From UBA1227 sp045642705 (GTDB lineage Bacteria > Bacillota > Clostridia > Oscillospirales > Acutalibacteraceae), in the NCBI GenBank assembly GCA_045642705.1, contig JAZUJK010000004.1, forward strand, positions 106,926-170,925: a DNA stretch of 64,000 nucleotides. Direction: 5' to 3'. The notes beneath the pieces were generated by a model. That model was not told the DNA's origin and made no database searches. It saw only the letters and a program-made list of their open reading frames with translations. This document shows, one piece after another, positions 9,569 to 17,432 of the stretch. Both the position numbers and the translations under genes were made by a program. Numbering within the stretch: the stretch's first letter is position 1; every line of letters starts with the position of its first letter.

Positions 9569-9868
9569 ATGGCTCTAAAAGGTGCAAATAATGACAACTT
9601 GGAGTTTCTCTATAATGCCATCCTTGAAATAAAGGATATGGATGAGTGCGCAGCTTTCTTTGAGGATCTGTGCACAGTTAATGAACTCAAATCACTTTCA
9701 CAGAGAATCGTCGTTGCCAAGATGCTTACTCAGCATGCAGTTTATTCTGATATTGTCGCTGCAACTGGCGCATCAACTGCAACTATTTCTCGCGTAAACC
9801 GTTCACTGTCATTTGGCGCAGGCGGTTATGATGAAATTTTCAAAAGAATAGATGAGAAGGCTAAATAA
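9569..9868 (+). CDS. TrpR/YerC-family regulator, candidate HisR
   Basis: This is a 99-residue all-helical DNA-binding protein of the YerC/YecD branch of the TrpR family. The helix-turn-helix is visible near the C terminus, with DIVAATGASTATISRVNRS followed by the typical glycine-rich turn FGAGGYDEI. Members of this family in Firmicutes have been described as HisR, a histidine-responsive repressor of his genes. A position right after hisIE agrees with that role, but the match to histidine control here is an inference from context. It overlaps hslO by one base. Confidence 0.85.
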   Translation: MALKGANNDNLEFLYNAILEIKDMDECAAFFEDLCTVNELKSLSQRIVVAKMLTQHAVYSDIVAATGASTATISRVNRSLSFGAGGYDEIFKRIDEKAK

Positions 9869-10749
9869 TGAGCAAAGTAGTGCGTTTAATTTCAACTGAG
9901 GGCGACCTTACAGTTATCGCAACTGATTCTACTGATATTGTTCGTCGTGCTCATGAAATTCACAATACAACAAATGTCTGCTCAGCAGCGCTCGGAAGAC
10001 TCCTTACCGCTGCATCACTTATGGGTTCATCCCTCAAGGGTGAGGACAATTCATTGACACTTCGCCTAAATGGTGATGGTCCAGCAGATGTTCTAATAGC
10101 TGTTTCTGATTATAATGGAAATGTGCGTGGATACATTGGTGATCCACGCGTTTCTCTTCCTCTCAACAATGTCGGAAAACTTGATGTATCTGGTGCGGTT
10201 GGAAAAAATGGCACACTTACGGTCATGAAGGACTTGGGACTGAAAGAGCCATATATTGGTCAGATCGAAATTGTTTCTGGCGAGATTGCAGAGGATATCA
10301 CAAATTATTTTGCTGTATCTGAGCAAGTGCCATCTGTATGTGCACTCGGTGTGCTCTGTGCACCTGACTCGGAGGAAATTATCACAGCAGGTGGTTTCCT
10401 AATTCAGCTTTTACCAACAGCGACGGATGATACTATTGATAAGGTTGAACACGGCCTTCTTGATATTCCATCTGTTACAAAGATGTTGACTGATGGATTG
10501 ACACCAGAGGAAATCTGTCGCAAAGTATTGCCTGATTTCGAACTCGACCTACTTGATACATCGGATGCAGCATATCGCTGCAACTGTTCAAGAGCTCGCG
10601 TTGAGAACGCCCTTATTTCCATGGGAGCAGCTGAACTTGAGGCGCTCTGTGAGGACGAAGAAACAGAGGTATGTTGTCATTTCTGCGATAAGAAATATAC
10701 CTTCACATCAAGCGAAATAAGGCAAATTTTAAGGACCGCGAAGGCTTAA
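9868..10749 (+). CDS. hslO: redox-regulated chaperone Hsp33
   Basis: This 293-residue cytosolic holdase is activated by oxidation of its zinc-bound cysteines. The C-terminal redox switch is complete: Cys-Asn-Cys in YRCNCSRARVE, then CHFC some 30 residues later in a CxC...CxxC pattern. The N-terminal domain (DSTDIVRRAHEIHN) and length fit the family. It is co-directional with and directly abutting the TrpR-family gene, and lies just before the tRNA operon promoter. Confidence 0.95.
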   Translation: MSKVVRLISTEGDLTVIATDSTDIVRRAHEIHNTTNVCSAALGRLLTAASLMGSSLKGEDNSLTLRLNGDGPADVLIAVSDYNGNVRGYIGDPRVSLPLNNVGKLDVSGAVGKNGTLTVMKDLGLKEPYIGQIEIVSGEIAEDITNYFAVSEQVPSVCALGVLCAPDSEEIITAGGFLIQLLPTATDDTIDKVEHGLLDIPSVTKMLTDGLTPEEICRKVLPDFELDLLDTSDAAYRCNCSRARVENALISMGAAELEALCEDEETEVCCHFCDKKYTFTSSEIRQILRTAKA

Positions 10750-10768
10750 TTTTTTTAGAAAAAACTGC

Positions 10769-10797
10769 TTGACATATGTCGGAGCATGTTGTATATT
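10769..10797 (+). promoter_or_regulatory. promoter of the five-tRNA operon
   Basis: A consensus TTGACA at 10769 and TATATT at 10792 with a 17-bp spacer lie about 30 bp before the first tRNA. This is a strong stable-RNA-type promoter. Confidence 0.85.
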
Positions 10798-10827
10798 ATA
10801 AGACGTCGCTAATAGGCGACTCGGTGT

Positions 10828-10903
10828 GGGAGCATAGCTCAGCTGGGAGAGCACCTGCCTTACAAGCAGGGGGTCACAGGTTCGAGCCCTGTTGTTCCCA
10901 CCA
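10828..10903 (+). tRNA. tRNA-Val (anticodon UAC)
   Basis: A full cloverleaf can be folded. The acceptor GGGAGCA pairs with TGTTCCC, and the D arm is AGCTC...GAGC. The anticodon stem CCTGC/GCAGG encloses loop CTTACAA with anticodon TAC, and the T arm reads ACAGGTTCGAGCCCTGT. The 3' CCA is encoded. It is the first of five tandem tRNAs. Confidence 0.97.
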
Positions 10904-10929
10904 CCCTTTTGAAATGGCGAGGGATAAAT

Positions 10930-11006
10930 GGCCCGGTAGTTCAGCTGGTTAGAACGCTAGCCTGTCACGCTAGAGGTCGACGGTTCGAGCCCGTTCCGGG
11001 TCGCCA
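10930..11006 (+). tRNA. tRNA-Asp (anticodon GUC)
   Basis: The acceptor GGCCCGG pairs with CCGGGTC, with discriminator G and encoded CCA. The anticodon loop CTGTCAC between CTAGC and GCTAG gives GTC. The T loop TTCGAGC is canonical. Confidence 0.97.
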
Positions 11007-11017
11007 TTTTTTTTTAT

Positions 11018-11093
<76 letters not shown>

Positions 11094-11097
11094 TTAT

Positions 11098-11173
11098 GCG
11101 GATTTAGCTCATCTGGTAGAGCGCCACCTTGCCAAGGTGGAGGTAGCGGGTTCGAGCCCCGTAATCCGCTCCA
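11098..11173 (+). tRNA. tRNA-Gly (anticodon GCC)
   Basis: The acceptor GCGGATT pairs with AATCCGC. The anticodon loop TTGCCAA between CCACC and GGTGG gives GCC. Discriminator T is followed by encoded CCA. Confidence 0.97.
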
Positions 11174-11184
11174 TTTTTTTATAT

Positions 11185-11259
<75 letters not shown>

Positions 11260-11263
11260 GAAA

Positions 11264-11295
11264 AGGAATCCAGTTTTACTGGGTTCTTTTTTTTT
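11264..11295 (+). terminator. rho-independent terminator of the tRNA operon
   Basis: GAATCCAG and CTGGGTTC form a stem, followed by a run of nine or more T. It lies 5 bp after the tRNA-Cys CCA end. Confidence 0.88.
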
Positions 11296-11364
11296 ACTTT
11301 CTATTGTACATCTACATTAACTTGTAATAGAATGTATAAGATATATCCAAAGGGGGATTTAATT

Positions 11365-12537
11365 ATGCAAAATAAATATCCAGTAGTACTTTGCCATGGT
11401 ATGTTTGGCTTTGGACAGCAGGAAATAACAGAACGTGTTCTACCATATTATGGTCTCTGGAATGTTCATATTCGTAAGATGTTTGATAAGGAAGGTGTTC
11501 ATTGTGTAGCACCATCTCTTGGTCCATATAATGGCGCTTGGGATAGAGCATGCGAGCTTTATGCACAGCTTGTTGGTGGTCGTGTTGACTATGGTAAGGT
11601 TCATTCAGCAAAGTATGGTCATGAGCGTTATGGCCGTAAATATAAGGCTCTTCTTCCTGAGTGGGGTAAGAAGGACAAGGATGGCAACATCATCAAGATA
11701 AACCTTATTGGACATAGCTTTGGTGGTGTTACAGCACGTCTTCTTACAGAACTTCTTATCAATGGTTCTAAGGAAGAGATTGAAGGTACACCAGCAAATG
11801 AACTTTCTCCACTCTTCAAGGGCGGAAACCGCAATCTTGTTCATTCAATCACAACTCTTGCATCACCTCATAATGGTGCATCAATTGGTGAAAAGACAAC
11901 AGGAAAGGTTATCGTTGCTCTCTGTATCAAGATCTGCCAGCTCTTTAATATCGTTGATTCAACACCACTTCAGCGCATCTATGACTTGAACCTCGATAGA
12001 TTTGGCATTACTACTCCTCCTTCTCTCACAAAGTTTAATATTGAGAACAAGGACGAAGAAATCAAAAAGTATTTCAAGGACAATATTGACAATATCGTAT
12101 ATGATCTCTCATATAAGGGATCAGAGGAACTTAATAATAAGATAGAGGTTCAAGATAACATCTATTACTTTTCTTACAGAGGACAGAGAACTGAGCCTAA
12201 ACTTCATGGTCTTATCCAGTGGCCAGGTGCACATTCATTCCCAGTTCTTCTTCCATTTGGAATCATTATGGGCGTAAATAGAATCGAAGCACCAAGCGCT
12301 GATTGGCTTGCTAATGACCTCGTTATCAATACAATCTCTGGTACTGCTCCAAGCAATGCAAAATCAGTTGATTTCACATCTGTAACAGAGTATAAGCCAG
12401 GCATCTGGCATGTTATGCCTCTCGAGGTTAAGGACCATATGTCATATCTCGGATGGGCAGAGGACAAGGATGTTTATAGAGATTTCTATCATGACATCTA
12501 TAACAGAGTTTCTAGCCTTCCAACAATAAACAAGTAA
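11365..12537 (+). CDS. family I.5-like triacylglycerol lipase, apparently cytosolic
   Basis: This is a 390-residue alpha/beta hydrolase resembling the Geobacillus/Staphylococcus lipases. The N-terminal VVLCHGMFG carries the oxyanion-hole segment and LIGHSFGGVTARL the nucleophile Ser. Candidate catalytic Asp is in ANDLVINT and His in KDHMSYLG. The zinc-site pattern of that family is also seen: Asp in WDRACELYAQ, two His in VHSAKYGHERYG and Asp in YDLNLDRFG. There is no signal peptide, unlike secreted relatives. The ATG at 11365 is chosen because AAAGGGGG lies upstream; the frame extends further back into the tRNA-Cys region, which cannot be coding. A paralogue lies at 25384-26574. Confidence 0.85.
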   Translation: MQNKYPVVLCHGMFGFGQQEITERVLPYYGLWNVHIRKMFDKEGVHCVAPSLGPYNGAWDRACELYAQLVGGRVDYGKVHSAKYGHERYGRKYKALLPEWGKKDKDGNIIKINLIGHSFGGVTARLLTELLINGSKEEIEGTPANELSPLFKGGNRNLVHSITTLASPHNGASIGEKTTGKVIVALCIKICQLFNIVDSTPLQRIYDLNLDRFGITTPPSLTKFNIENKDEEIKKYFKDNIDNIVYDLSYKGSEELNNKIEVQDNIYYFSYRGQRTEPKLHGLIQWPGAHSFPVLLPFGIIMGVNRIEAPSADWLANDLVINTISGTAPSNAKSVDFTSVTEYKPGIWHVMPLEVKDHMSYLGWAEDKDVYRDFYHDIYNRVSSLPTINK

Positions 12538-12551
12538 GGAGCACAAAAATA

Positions 12552-13256
12552 GTGCAAAAGTCAGCTTTTAAGCAGGGCATCAAGGATGGAATACCTATCT
12601 GTCTAGGTTATCTTTCCGTCTCTTTTGCCTTTGGAATATTTTGTATTACAAGCGGTCTTACAATTTTAGAAGCACTTCTTATTTCCATGACGTGTGTAAC
12701 TTCTGCAGGTCAACTTGCTGCCGTGCCAATTATGGCTGCGAGCGGTAGTTTTATAGAACTTGCAATGACACAAGTTATAATAAATCTCAGATACTCGCTG
12801 ATGTCTGTATCGCTTTCGCAGAAATTCGATAAGGACATCACGCTGGGTAGGCGATTTGCACTTGCTTTTATGGTTACAGACGAAATATTTGGCGTGGCAT
12901 CATCCAAGGATGGTAAGCCACCTCGTGAGTACTATTATGGACTCATGATAACGCCATATTTCGGCTGGGCGCTCGGCACACTAATTGGCGCGGCAGCAGG
13001 AAATATTTTCCCACCAATTGTAATTGCATCCCTGGGTGTTGCAATCTATGGAATGTTCGTTGCTATTGTTCTACCGAAAGCGCGCGATGACAAGAATGTC
13101 ATGTCCTGTGTCTTGCTTGCAATTGCGCTCTCTTGTGCATTCGCATTTATTCCATTACTCAGCCGAGTACCATCGGGCTTCGTAATCATAATTTGTTCGG
13201 TTATAGCATCGGCTATCTTCGCTGTAGTGAAACCTATAGAGGAGGTGGCGGAATAA
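12552..13256 (+). CDS. azlC: AzlC-family branched-chain amino acid export permease
   Basis: This 234-residue, mostly hydrophobic protein is the large subunit of the AzlCD two-component exporter of branched-chain amino acids and analogues. The N-terminal FKQGIKDGIPICLGYLSVSFAFG is typical of AzlC, as is the FALAFMVTDEIFG region. A GTG start at 12552 follows AAGGAG at a rather long 11-bp spacing. It shares one base with azlD downstream, supporting a paired transporter. Confidence 0.88.
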   Translation: MQKSAFKQGIKDGIPICLGYLSVSFAFGIFCITSGLTILEALLISMTCVTSAGQLAAVPIMAASGSFIELAMTQVIINLRYSLMSVSLSQKFDKDITLGRRFALAFMVTDEIFGVASSKDGKPPREYYYGLMITPYFGWALGTLIGAAAGNIFPPIVIASLGVAIYGMFVAIVLPKARDDKNVMSCVLLAIALSCAFAFIPLLSRVPSGFVIIICSVIASAIFAVVKPIEEVAE

Positions 13257-13576
13257 TGGATTTTAAAGTATTTTTAATCTATCTTGCTGTAACGGCAATT
13301 TCGACCTATCTCGTTAGAATGATTCCGCTTGTACTTGTTAAGAAAGAGATTACAAATAAGTTTGTTCTTTCTTTCCTATATTACATGCCGTATGCGGTAT
13401 TATCCGTTATGACAATTCCTGCAATATTTATGGCAACACCGTCAATCTATTCTGCCATTGTAGGACTTGTTGTTGCAGTGATACTTGCATTTCGCGATAA
13501 GAGTCTTACGACAGTTGCGCTATGTGCTTGCGGTGGTGTTCTTATAACAGAAGTATTAATTCAATATGTGATCTAG
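13256..13576 (+). CDS. azlD: AzlD-family small subunit of branched-chain amino acid exporter
   Basis: This 106-residue protein has about four membrane segments and the AzlD signature STYLVRMIPLVL near its N terminus. The start at 13256 overlaps the azlC stop (TAATG) with GGAGG nine bases upstream. The frame is open upstream, but that region is azlC coding sequence. It partners with AzlC. Confidence 0.87.
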   Translation: MDFKVFLIYLAVTAISTYLVRMIPLVLVKKEITNKFVLSFLYYMPYAVLSVMTIPAIFMATPSIYSAIVGLVVAVILAFRDKSLTTVALCACGGVLITEVLIQYVI

Positions 13577-13577
13577 T

Positions 13578-14450
13578 ATGAATAGTTTTAAATATAGCGA
13601 TGATAATAAGCGTTATCATACGCTAAGCTTTGAAAATAGAACACACGGGAAACGAATTGAAAAGGCCTGCATTGATGCAGGCCTTGCTTGTCCGTCCACT
13701 TGTATCTATTGTGCAGAACGCAGTTCTCTTTTTACAACCAAAGGTACTATTATTGAACAATTAAAACGCGAGACGGATAGAATTAAAGCTAAAAACAAAG
13801 ATGCAGAAATCTGCGCCTATTTTCAATCGGGTACCAATACCAATGCGCCAGTTGAAAAGTTGAGAGCGCTCTATGATGAGGCACTTGCATTCCCAGGTGT
13901 TACATCCCTTTCAATAGCAACGCGATTTGATTGTCTACCAGATGAAGTTATTGACTTGCTCTGTGAGTATAATCCAACTGTTGAGATAGGTCTCCAGTCT
14001 ATCCACCGCGATGATTATGATCTGTTCCTTGATAGATATAATGAACTTAAAAAGCGAAATATTAAGGTCTGTCTTCACCTAATGGATGGCCTGCCAGGTG
14101 AGACAGAATCAATGATGATAGATACAGCAAAAGCTGTTGGGAAATTGAGACCTGATGCTCTCAAAATTCATCTGACCTATGTGGTAAAAGGAACACCCCT
14201 TTGCACCATGTATGAAAGAGGCGAATATACGCCACTAACGTTTGAGGAATATACCAATATCGTTGTAAAACAGCTACGCTACATTCCAGCAGAGACTGTA
14301 ATTGAGCGTCTCACAGGTGACGGCGACAAGCGAACGCTAGTTGCACCACTTTGGTCAACCGACAAAATCAGAGTGTTAGGTACGATAGATAAATTGCTTG
14401 CTGACCTTGACTCTTGGCAGGGAGAACTATATAATTTGGACGAAAGTTAA
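13578..14450 (+). CDS. YhcC-type radical SAM protein (TIGR01212-like)
   Basis: This 290-residue radical SAM enzyme has cluster cysteines in CPSTCIYC, which gives a CX3CX2C spacing. Relatives named YhcC/TIGR01212 share the FQSGTNTNAP and VEIGLQSIHR segments seen here. The exact reaction of this family is not established; an Elp3-like radical SAM fold is usual. It starts 1 bp after azlD stops and ends before a strong terminator. Confidence 0.82.
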   Translation: MNSFKYSDDNKRYHTLSFENRTHGKRIEKACIDAGLACPSTCIYCAERSSLFTTKGTIIEQLKRETDRIKAKNKDAEICAYFQSGTNTNAPVEKLRALYDEALAFPGVTSLSIATRFDCLPDEVIDLLCEYNPTVEIGLQSIHRDDYDLFLDRYNELKKRNIKVCLHLMDGLPGETESMMIDTAKAVGKLRPDALKIHLTYVVKGTPLCTMYERGEYTPLTFEEYTNIVVKQLRYIPAETVIERLTGDGDKRTLVAPLWSTDKIRVLGTIDKLLADLDSWQGELYNLDES

Positions 14451-14466
14451 ACCATAAATAAAATTA

Positions 14467-14507
14467 ACTCACCGCTCAGTTAGCAGCTGGGCGGTGAGTC
14501 TTTTTTA
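14467..14507. terminator. rho-independent terminator, shared by both strands
   Basis: ACTCACCGC at 14467 pairs with GCGGTGAGT at 14491 and is followed by CTTTTTT on the + strand. On the minus strand the same stem is followed by a weaker TAATTTTATTT tract. It ends the azlCD/radical SAM unit and overlaps the 3' end of the minus-strand short ORF. Confidence 0.85.
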
Positions 14508-14553
14508 TATGAATTGTAACTGTATAGATAGCAATATGTATAGTAAGAGTCAT
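14476..14553 (-). CDS. 25-codon short ORF with hairpin-sequestered ribosome site
   Basis: The minus strand reads ATG then MTLTIHIAIYTVTIHIKK followed by a basic/polar THRPAAN tail and TGA. The first 16 residues alternate Thr/His with Ile/Val/Leu, a beta-strand-like pattern, rather than a transmembrane helix. AAAGGAGGTG lies 6 bp upstream of the ATG, an almost perfect ribosome site. A promoter-like pair lies further upstream and the stop codon is inside the terminator stem. I do not recognise the product. The compact architecture resembles type I toxin or leader peptide genes, but no antisense RNA is proven. Coding is inferred from the signals, not from homology. Confidence 0.5.
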   Translation of the reverse strand: MTLTIHIAIYTVTIHIKKTHRPAAN

Positions 14554-14559
14554 GAGTAG

Positions 14560-14578
14560 CACCTCCTTTCGGAGGGTG
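14560..14578 (-). promoter_or_regulatory. hairpin burying the short ORF's ribosome site
   Basis: On the minus strand CACCCTCC, loop GAAA, then GGAGGTG folds into a GNRA-capped stem with one bulged C. The right arm is the ribosome site itself, so translation of the short ORF would be occluded until the stem opens. Confidence 0.6.
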
Positions 14579-14596
14579 TCAAACCGCCTGCCGTTG

Positions 14597-14625
14597 TTGA
14601 TTTACATTTCTGCCTATATTATAAT
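14597..14625 (+). promoter_or_regulatory. candidate promoter for tcdA
   Basis: TTGATT at 14597 and TATAAT at 14620 are spaced by 17 bp, with the tcdA ATG at 14665. The -10 region overlaps that of a divergent minus-strand promoter. Confidence 0.65.
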
Positions 14626-14647
14626 AGATTGATAATACTATTCTTAA
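14618..14647 (-). promoter_or_regulatory. candidate divergent promoter for the minus-strand short ORF
   Basis: On the minus strand TTAAGA is followed after 18 bp by TATAAT. It would start a transcript near 14611 with a leader of nearly 60 nt holding the hairpin. The -35 match is moderate. Confidence 0.5.
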
Positions 14648-14664
14648 GACAATAGGTGTGAAAA

Positions 14665-15330
14665 ATGGAAGAATTTGAGCGAACAGAGCAGCTATTGGGC
14701 TCAATTGAAAAACTGAATAAAGCCCATGTTGCGGTTTTCGGTGTTGGCGGTGTCGGCGGCTATGTTGTCGAGGCATTGGTACGCTCGGGCGTAGGTGAGA
14801 TAACTGTTGTGGACAGGGATGCTGTATCATTGCCCAATATAAATAGGCAAATCATTGCGCTCCATTCAACGGTTGGAATGCCTAAGGTTGATGCGATAAA
14901 AGCACGAGCAATAGATATAAATCCAAATGTTGTTGTTCATACATATGAGATGTTTTTTCTACCGGAGAATGCTGATTCATTTGATTTCTCCAAGTATGAC
15001 TATGTAGTTGATTGCGTTGATACAGTTGCAGCTAAGATCGAAATTGTTGTAAAAGCCAAGGAGGCTGGTGTTCCTGTCATCTCGGCTATGGGAGCAGGTA
15101 ATAAACTTGATCCGACACGATTTGAGGTTGCTGATATATATTCAACTTCTGTTTGCCCACTCTGCAGAGTAATGAGAAAAGAACTTAAGAGTAGAGGCAT
15201 AGATAGCCTAAAAGTTGTCTATTCAAAAGAGGACCCTATTAAGACAGAAGGTGTAGGTTCAGTAGCATTTGTTCCATCAGTAATGGGACTTATTATTTCA
15301 GGGGAAGTTATTAAATGGCTAGAGAAATAG
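14665..15330 (+). CDS. tcdA: tRNA threonylcarbamoyladenosine dehydratase TcdA (ThiF/E1-like)
   Basis: This is a 221-residue E1-like ATP-dependent enzyme that cyclises t6A37 of tRNA to ct6A. The nucleotide-binding FGVGGVGGYVVEALVRSG and the adenylation segment VDRDAVSLPNINRQ are visible, and the CPLCRVMRKELKSRGI region matches the TcdA branch over MoeB/ThiF. No ThiS/MoaD partner is adjacent, which also favours TcdA. The 3' end overlaps the next gene by 16 bp. Confidence 0.87.
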   Translation: MEEFERTEQLLGSIEKLNKAHVAVFGVGGVGGYVVEALVRSGVGEITVVDRDAVSLPNINRQIIALHSTVGMPKVDAIKARAIDINPNVVVHTYEMFFLPENADSFDFSKYDYVVDCVDTVAAKIEIVVKAKEAGVPVISAMGAGNKLDPTRFEVADIYSTSVCPLCRVMRKELKSRGIDSLKVVYSKEDPIKTEGVGSVAFVPSVMGLIISGEVIKWLEK

Positions 15331-16571
15331 ATATAACATCTGAATTTCTAAAATCATCATTTGAATGCAATGAAGCTATAGCAAGACAGAGCCTAAAGTT
15401 TGCTATAGCTGCGATGAATGCTGCGAAAAATGGGTATTACTTTGGCGGACCAAGTAATCTAAATGCTTATTTTATAGAGGCTGGTTTTGGAAAGTTCTTG
15501 CCAAATGAGGACTATCTTGTTAAGCCAGAGGCAGACACTTTCGGTGTCGGTATAGCCAGCAAAGTGGTATATAGTGGCGCTCATAAATATACACTTATTG
15601 CTGTTGGACTGCGCGGTGGCGGATATGAGCTTGAATGGTGTGGCAATTTTGATCTGGGCGTAGAGGGAAATCACCACGGATTTATGAATTGCGCAAACAA
15701 GGCATATAAGCATATCTCGCACTATATCAATCGATTTGGCATCAAGGGAGATGTCATTTTGTGGGCGGCAGGATACTCGAGAGCAGCTGCAACTTGCAAT
15801 TTGCTCGGTGGTATGATAAATGAAAAATTGCTCGCAGGTAAGCGCCCATTCAGTGGTGTAAATCTTGCCCAGAACAGATGCTTTTTCTATACCTATGAGA
15901 CACCGCGCGGAGTGGATCTTCTAGAGTCACAGAAGGTGGCATATAAGAATATCTATAATTTCATTAATCCAAATGACATTATCACATATATGGGCCCACA
16001 TGATATGGGCTTTGGCCGCTATGGCGTAGATAAGATTTTACCGGCGAGATTTATACTCTTACAACCACCAGTAAAGCTTCTTTTTGAGCGTCAATCATGT
16101 CCAGAATTTTTAGAGGAATTCATGGGCAAATTGGTTGCTTTCGGTGGTTCGAGAGAGGACGCTATGTCCTATTTCACAGCTATGCGACTACTTATCACAG
16201 GTATATTGAAATCGGGAGATAGTGACAAGCCGCTGAGCCTTAGAAAGCATGTCGGCAGAGCGGCTGCTGCAAATGCTAATGATTGGATTAAGTTCATAAG
16301 GTCAGATAATACAGATGACCTCATTGCAGCAATGCGCGACTTGATTTCTGATACATTCATATTTAGCAAGATCGATGGCAAGACTGTAGAGAGTGTAATG
16401 CCACAGATTGAGTACTTGCTTGAGTTCCTAAAAGGTTTTGTGGATACAGATCCAGAACTATTTGAAATGATGTTGTTTAATATAAATGGAATCCTCGATA
16501 CCCATGACTATGATGAGGTTGAAAAGATCTTTGATAACTTGCCAAAAGAATTCTTTGAGGATAAGGGGTAA
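15315..16571 (+). CDS. class-3-lipase-like alpha/beta hydrolase
   Basis: This 418-residue protein has a Ser nucleophile elbow in AAGYSRAAA, preceded by DVILW. Some 60 residues later comes YNFINPNDIITYMGP, a segment of the kind following the active site in class 3 lipases and their bacterial relatives. No signal peptide or membrane span is visible, so it is likely cytosolic. It overlaps tcdA and is followed by the ttcA-like gene after 3 bp, an unusual place for a lipase. Substrate is unknown; esterase or lipase is an inference from motifs. Confidence 0.65.
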   Translation: MAREIDITSEFLKSSFECNEAIARQSLKFAIAAMNAAKNGYYFGGPSNLNAYFIEAGFGKFLPNEDYLVKPEADTFGVGIASKVVYSGAHKYTLIAVGLRGGGYELEWCGNFDLGVEGNHHGFMNCANKAYKHISHYINRFGIKGDVILWAAGYSRAAATCNLLGGMINEKLLAGKRPFSGVNLAQNRCFFYTYETPRGVDLLESQKVAYKNIYNFINPNDIITYMGPHDMGFGRYGVDKILPARFILLQPPVKLLFERQSCPEFLEEFMGKLVAFGGSREDAMSYFTAMRLLITGILKSGDSDKPLSLRKHVGRAAAANANDWIKFIRSDNTDDLIAAMRDLISDTFIFSKIDGKTVESVMPQIEYLLEFLKGFVDTDPELFEMMLFNINGILDTHDYDEVEKIFDNLPKEFFEDKG

Positions 16572-16574
16572 ACT

Positions 16575-17432
16575 GTGGGAAGAGAACTGAGTAAAGCGCA
16601 AGAGATAGAGCGCAGTATCATAAAGAAATATCGCAAGGAATTGTGGAATCCTTTTATCGCTGCTGTAAAACGCTATGAGTTGATAAACGAGGGCGATAAG
16701 GTTGCGGTATGCATAAGTGGTGGCAAGGATTCTATGCTAATGGCAAAACTTATGCAACAATTGGCCCGCAATTCTGAGATACCTTTTGAGGTTGTATTTA
16801 TCTCTATGGATCCTGGTTATAACAAGGAGAATAGGGAGATGATTGAGAAGAACGCGGCTCTTCTCGATATCCCAATTGAGTTTTTCGAGACAGATATATT
16901 TAACTATGCCAACAAGCAGGAAAAGAATCCTTGCTATATGTGTGCAAGAATGCGCCGTGGACATCTGTATTCCAAGGCACAGGAACTAGGTTGCAATAAA
17001 ATTGCTCTTGGACATCATTTTTCAGATGTCATAGAGACGACAGTTCTCGCAATGTTCTATGGAGGACAATTGCAAGCAATGCCACCTAAACTTCATTCGA
17101 CGAACTATCCTGGTATGGAACTGATTCGTCCGTTATATTGTATTCATGAGGATGATATAATCGCATGGAAGAACTATAACAATTTGGAGTTCTTGCAATG
17201 CGCTTGTCGATTTACAGAAAATACGGAATCAGGTCTTGATGACTCCAAACGTCGTGAGATTAAAGAACTGATTCGTGAACTTAAAAAGACCAATCCTAAT
17301 ATTGAAAATAGTATTTTTTCAAGTATTCATAATTGCCAACTCGATACGATGGTGAATTATAAGTCAAAAGGCCAAGAATATCTATTTGCTGATAGGTACA
17401 ATGCAAAAGAAACAGGAGAAGACGATGAATAA
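16575..17432 (+). CDS. TtcA-like tRNA 2-thiocytidine synthetase, PP-loop ATPase
   Basis: This is a 285-residue PP-loop enzyme with the SGGKDSMLMAKL pyrophosphatase loop. A CYMCARMRRG motif gives CxxC, and a later Cys pair in LQCACRF matches the cluster-binding arrangement of the TtcA/TtuA group. Such enzymes thiolate tRNA bases. The GTG start at 16575 follows AAGGGG. It overlaps the methyltransferase gene by 8 bp. The exact tRNA position modified is not decidable from sequence alone. Confidence 0.8.
   Translation: MGRELSKAQEIERSIIKKYRKELWNPFIAAVKRYELINEGDKVAVCISGGKDSMLMAKLMQQLARNSEIPFEVVFISMDPGYNKENREMIEKNAALLDIPIEFFETDIFNYANKQEKNPCYMCARMRRGHLYSKAQELGCNKIALGHHFSDVIETTVLAMFYGGQLQAMPPKLHSTNYPGMELIRPLYCIHEDDIIAWKNYNNLEFLQCACRFTENTESGLDDSKRREIKELIRELKKTNPNIENSIFSSIHNCQLDTMVNYKSKGQEYLFADRYNAKETGEDDE

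Noticed and set aside
11007..11015. T run after tRNA-Asp as a terminator
   Set aside because: No separate hairpin precedes it apart from the tRNA itself, and further tRNAs follow under the same promoter.
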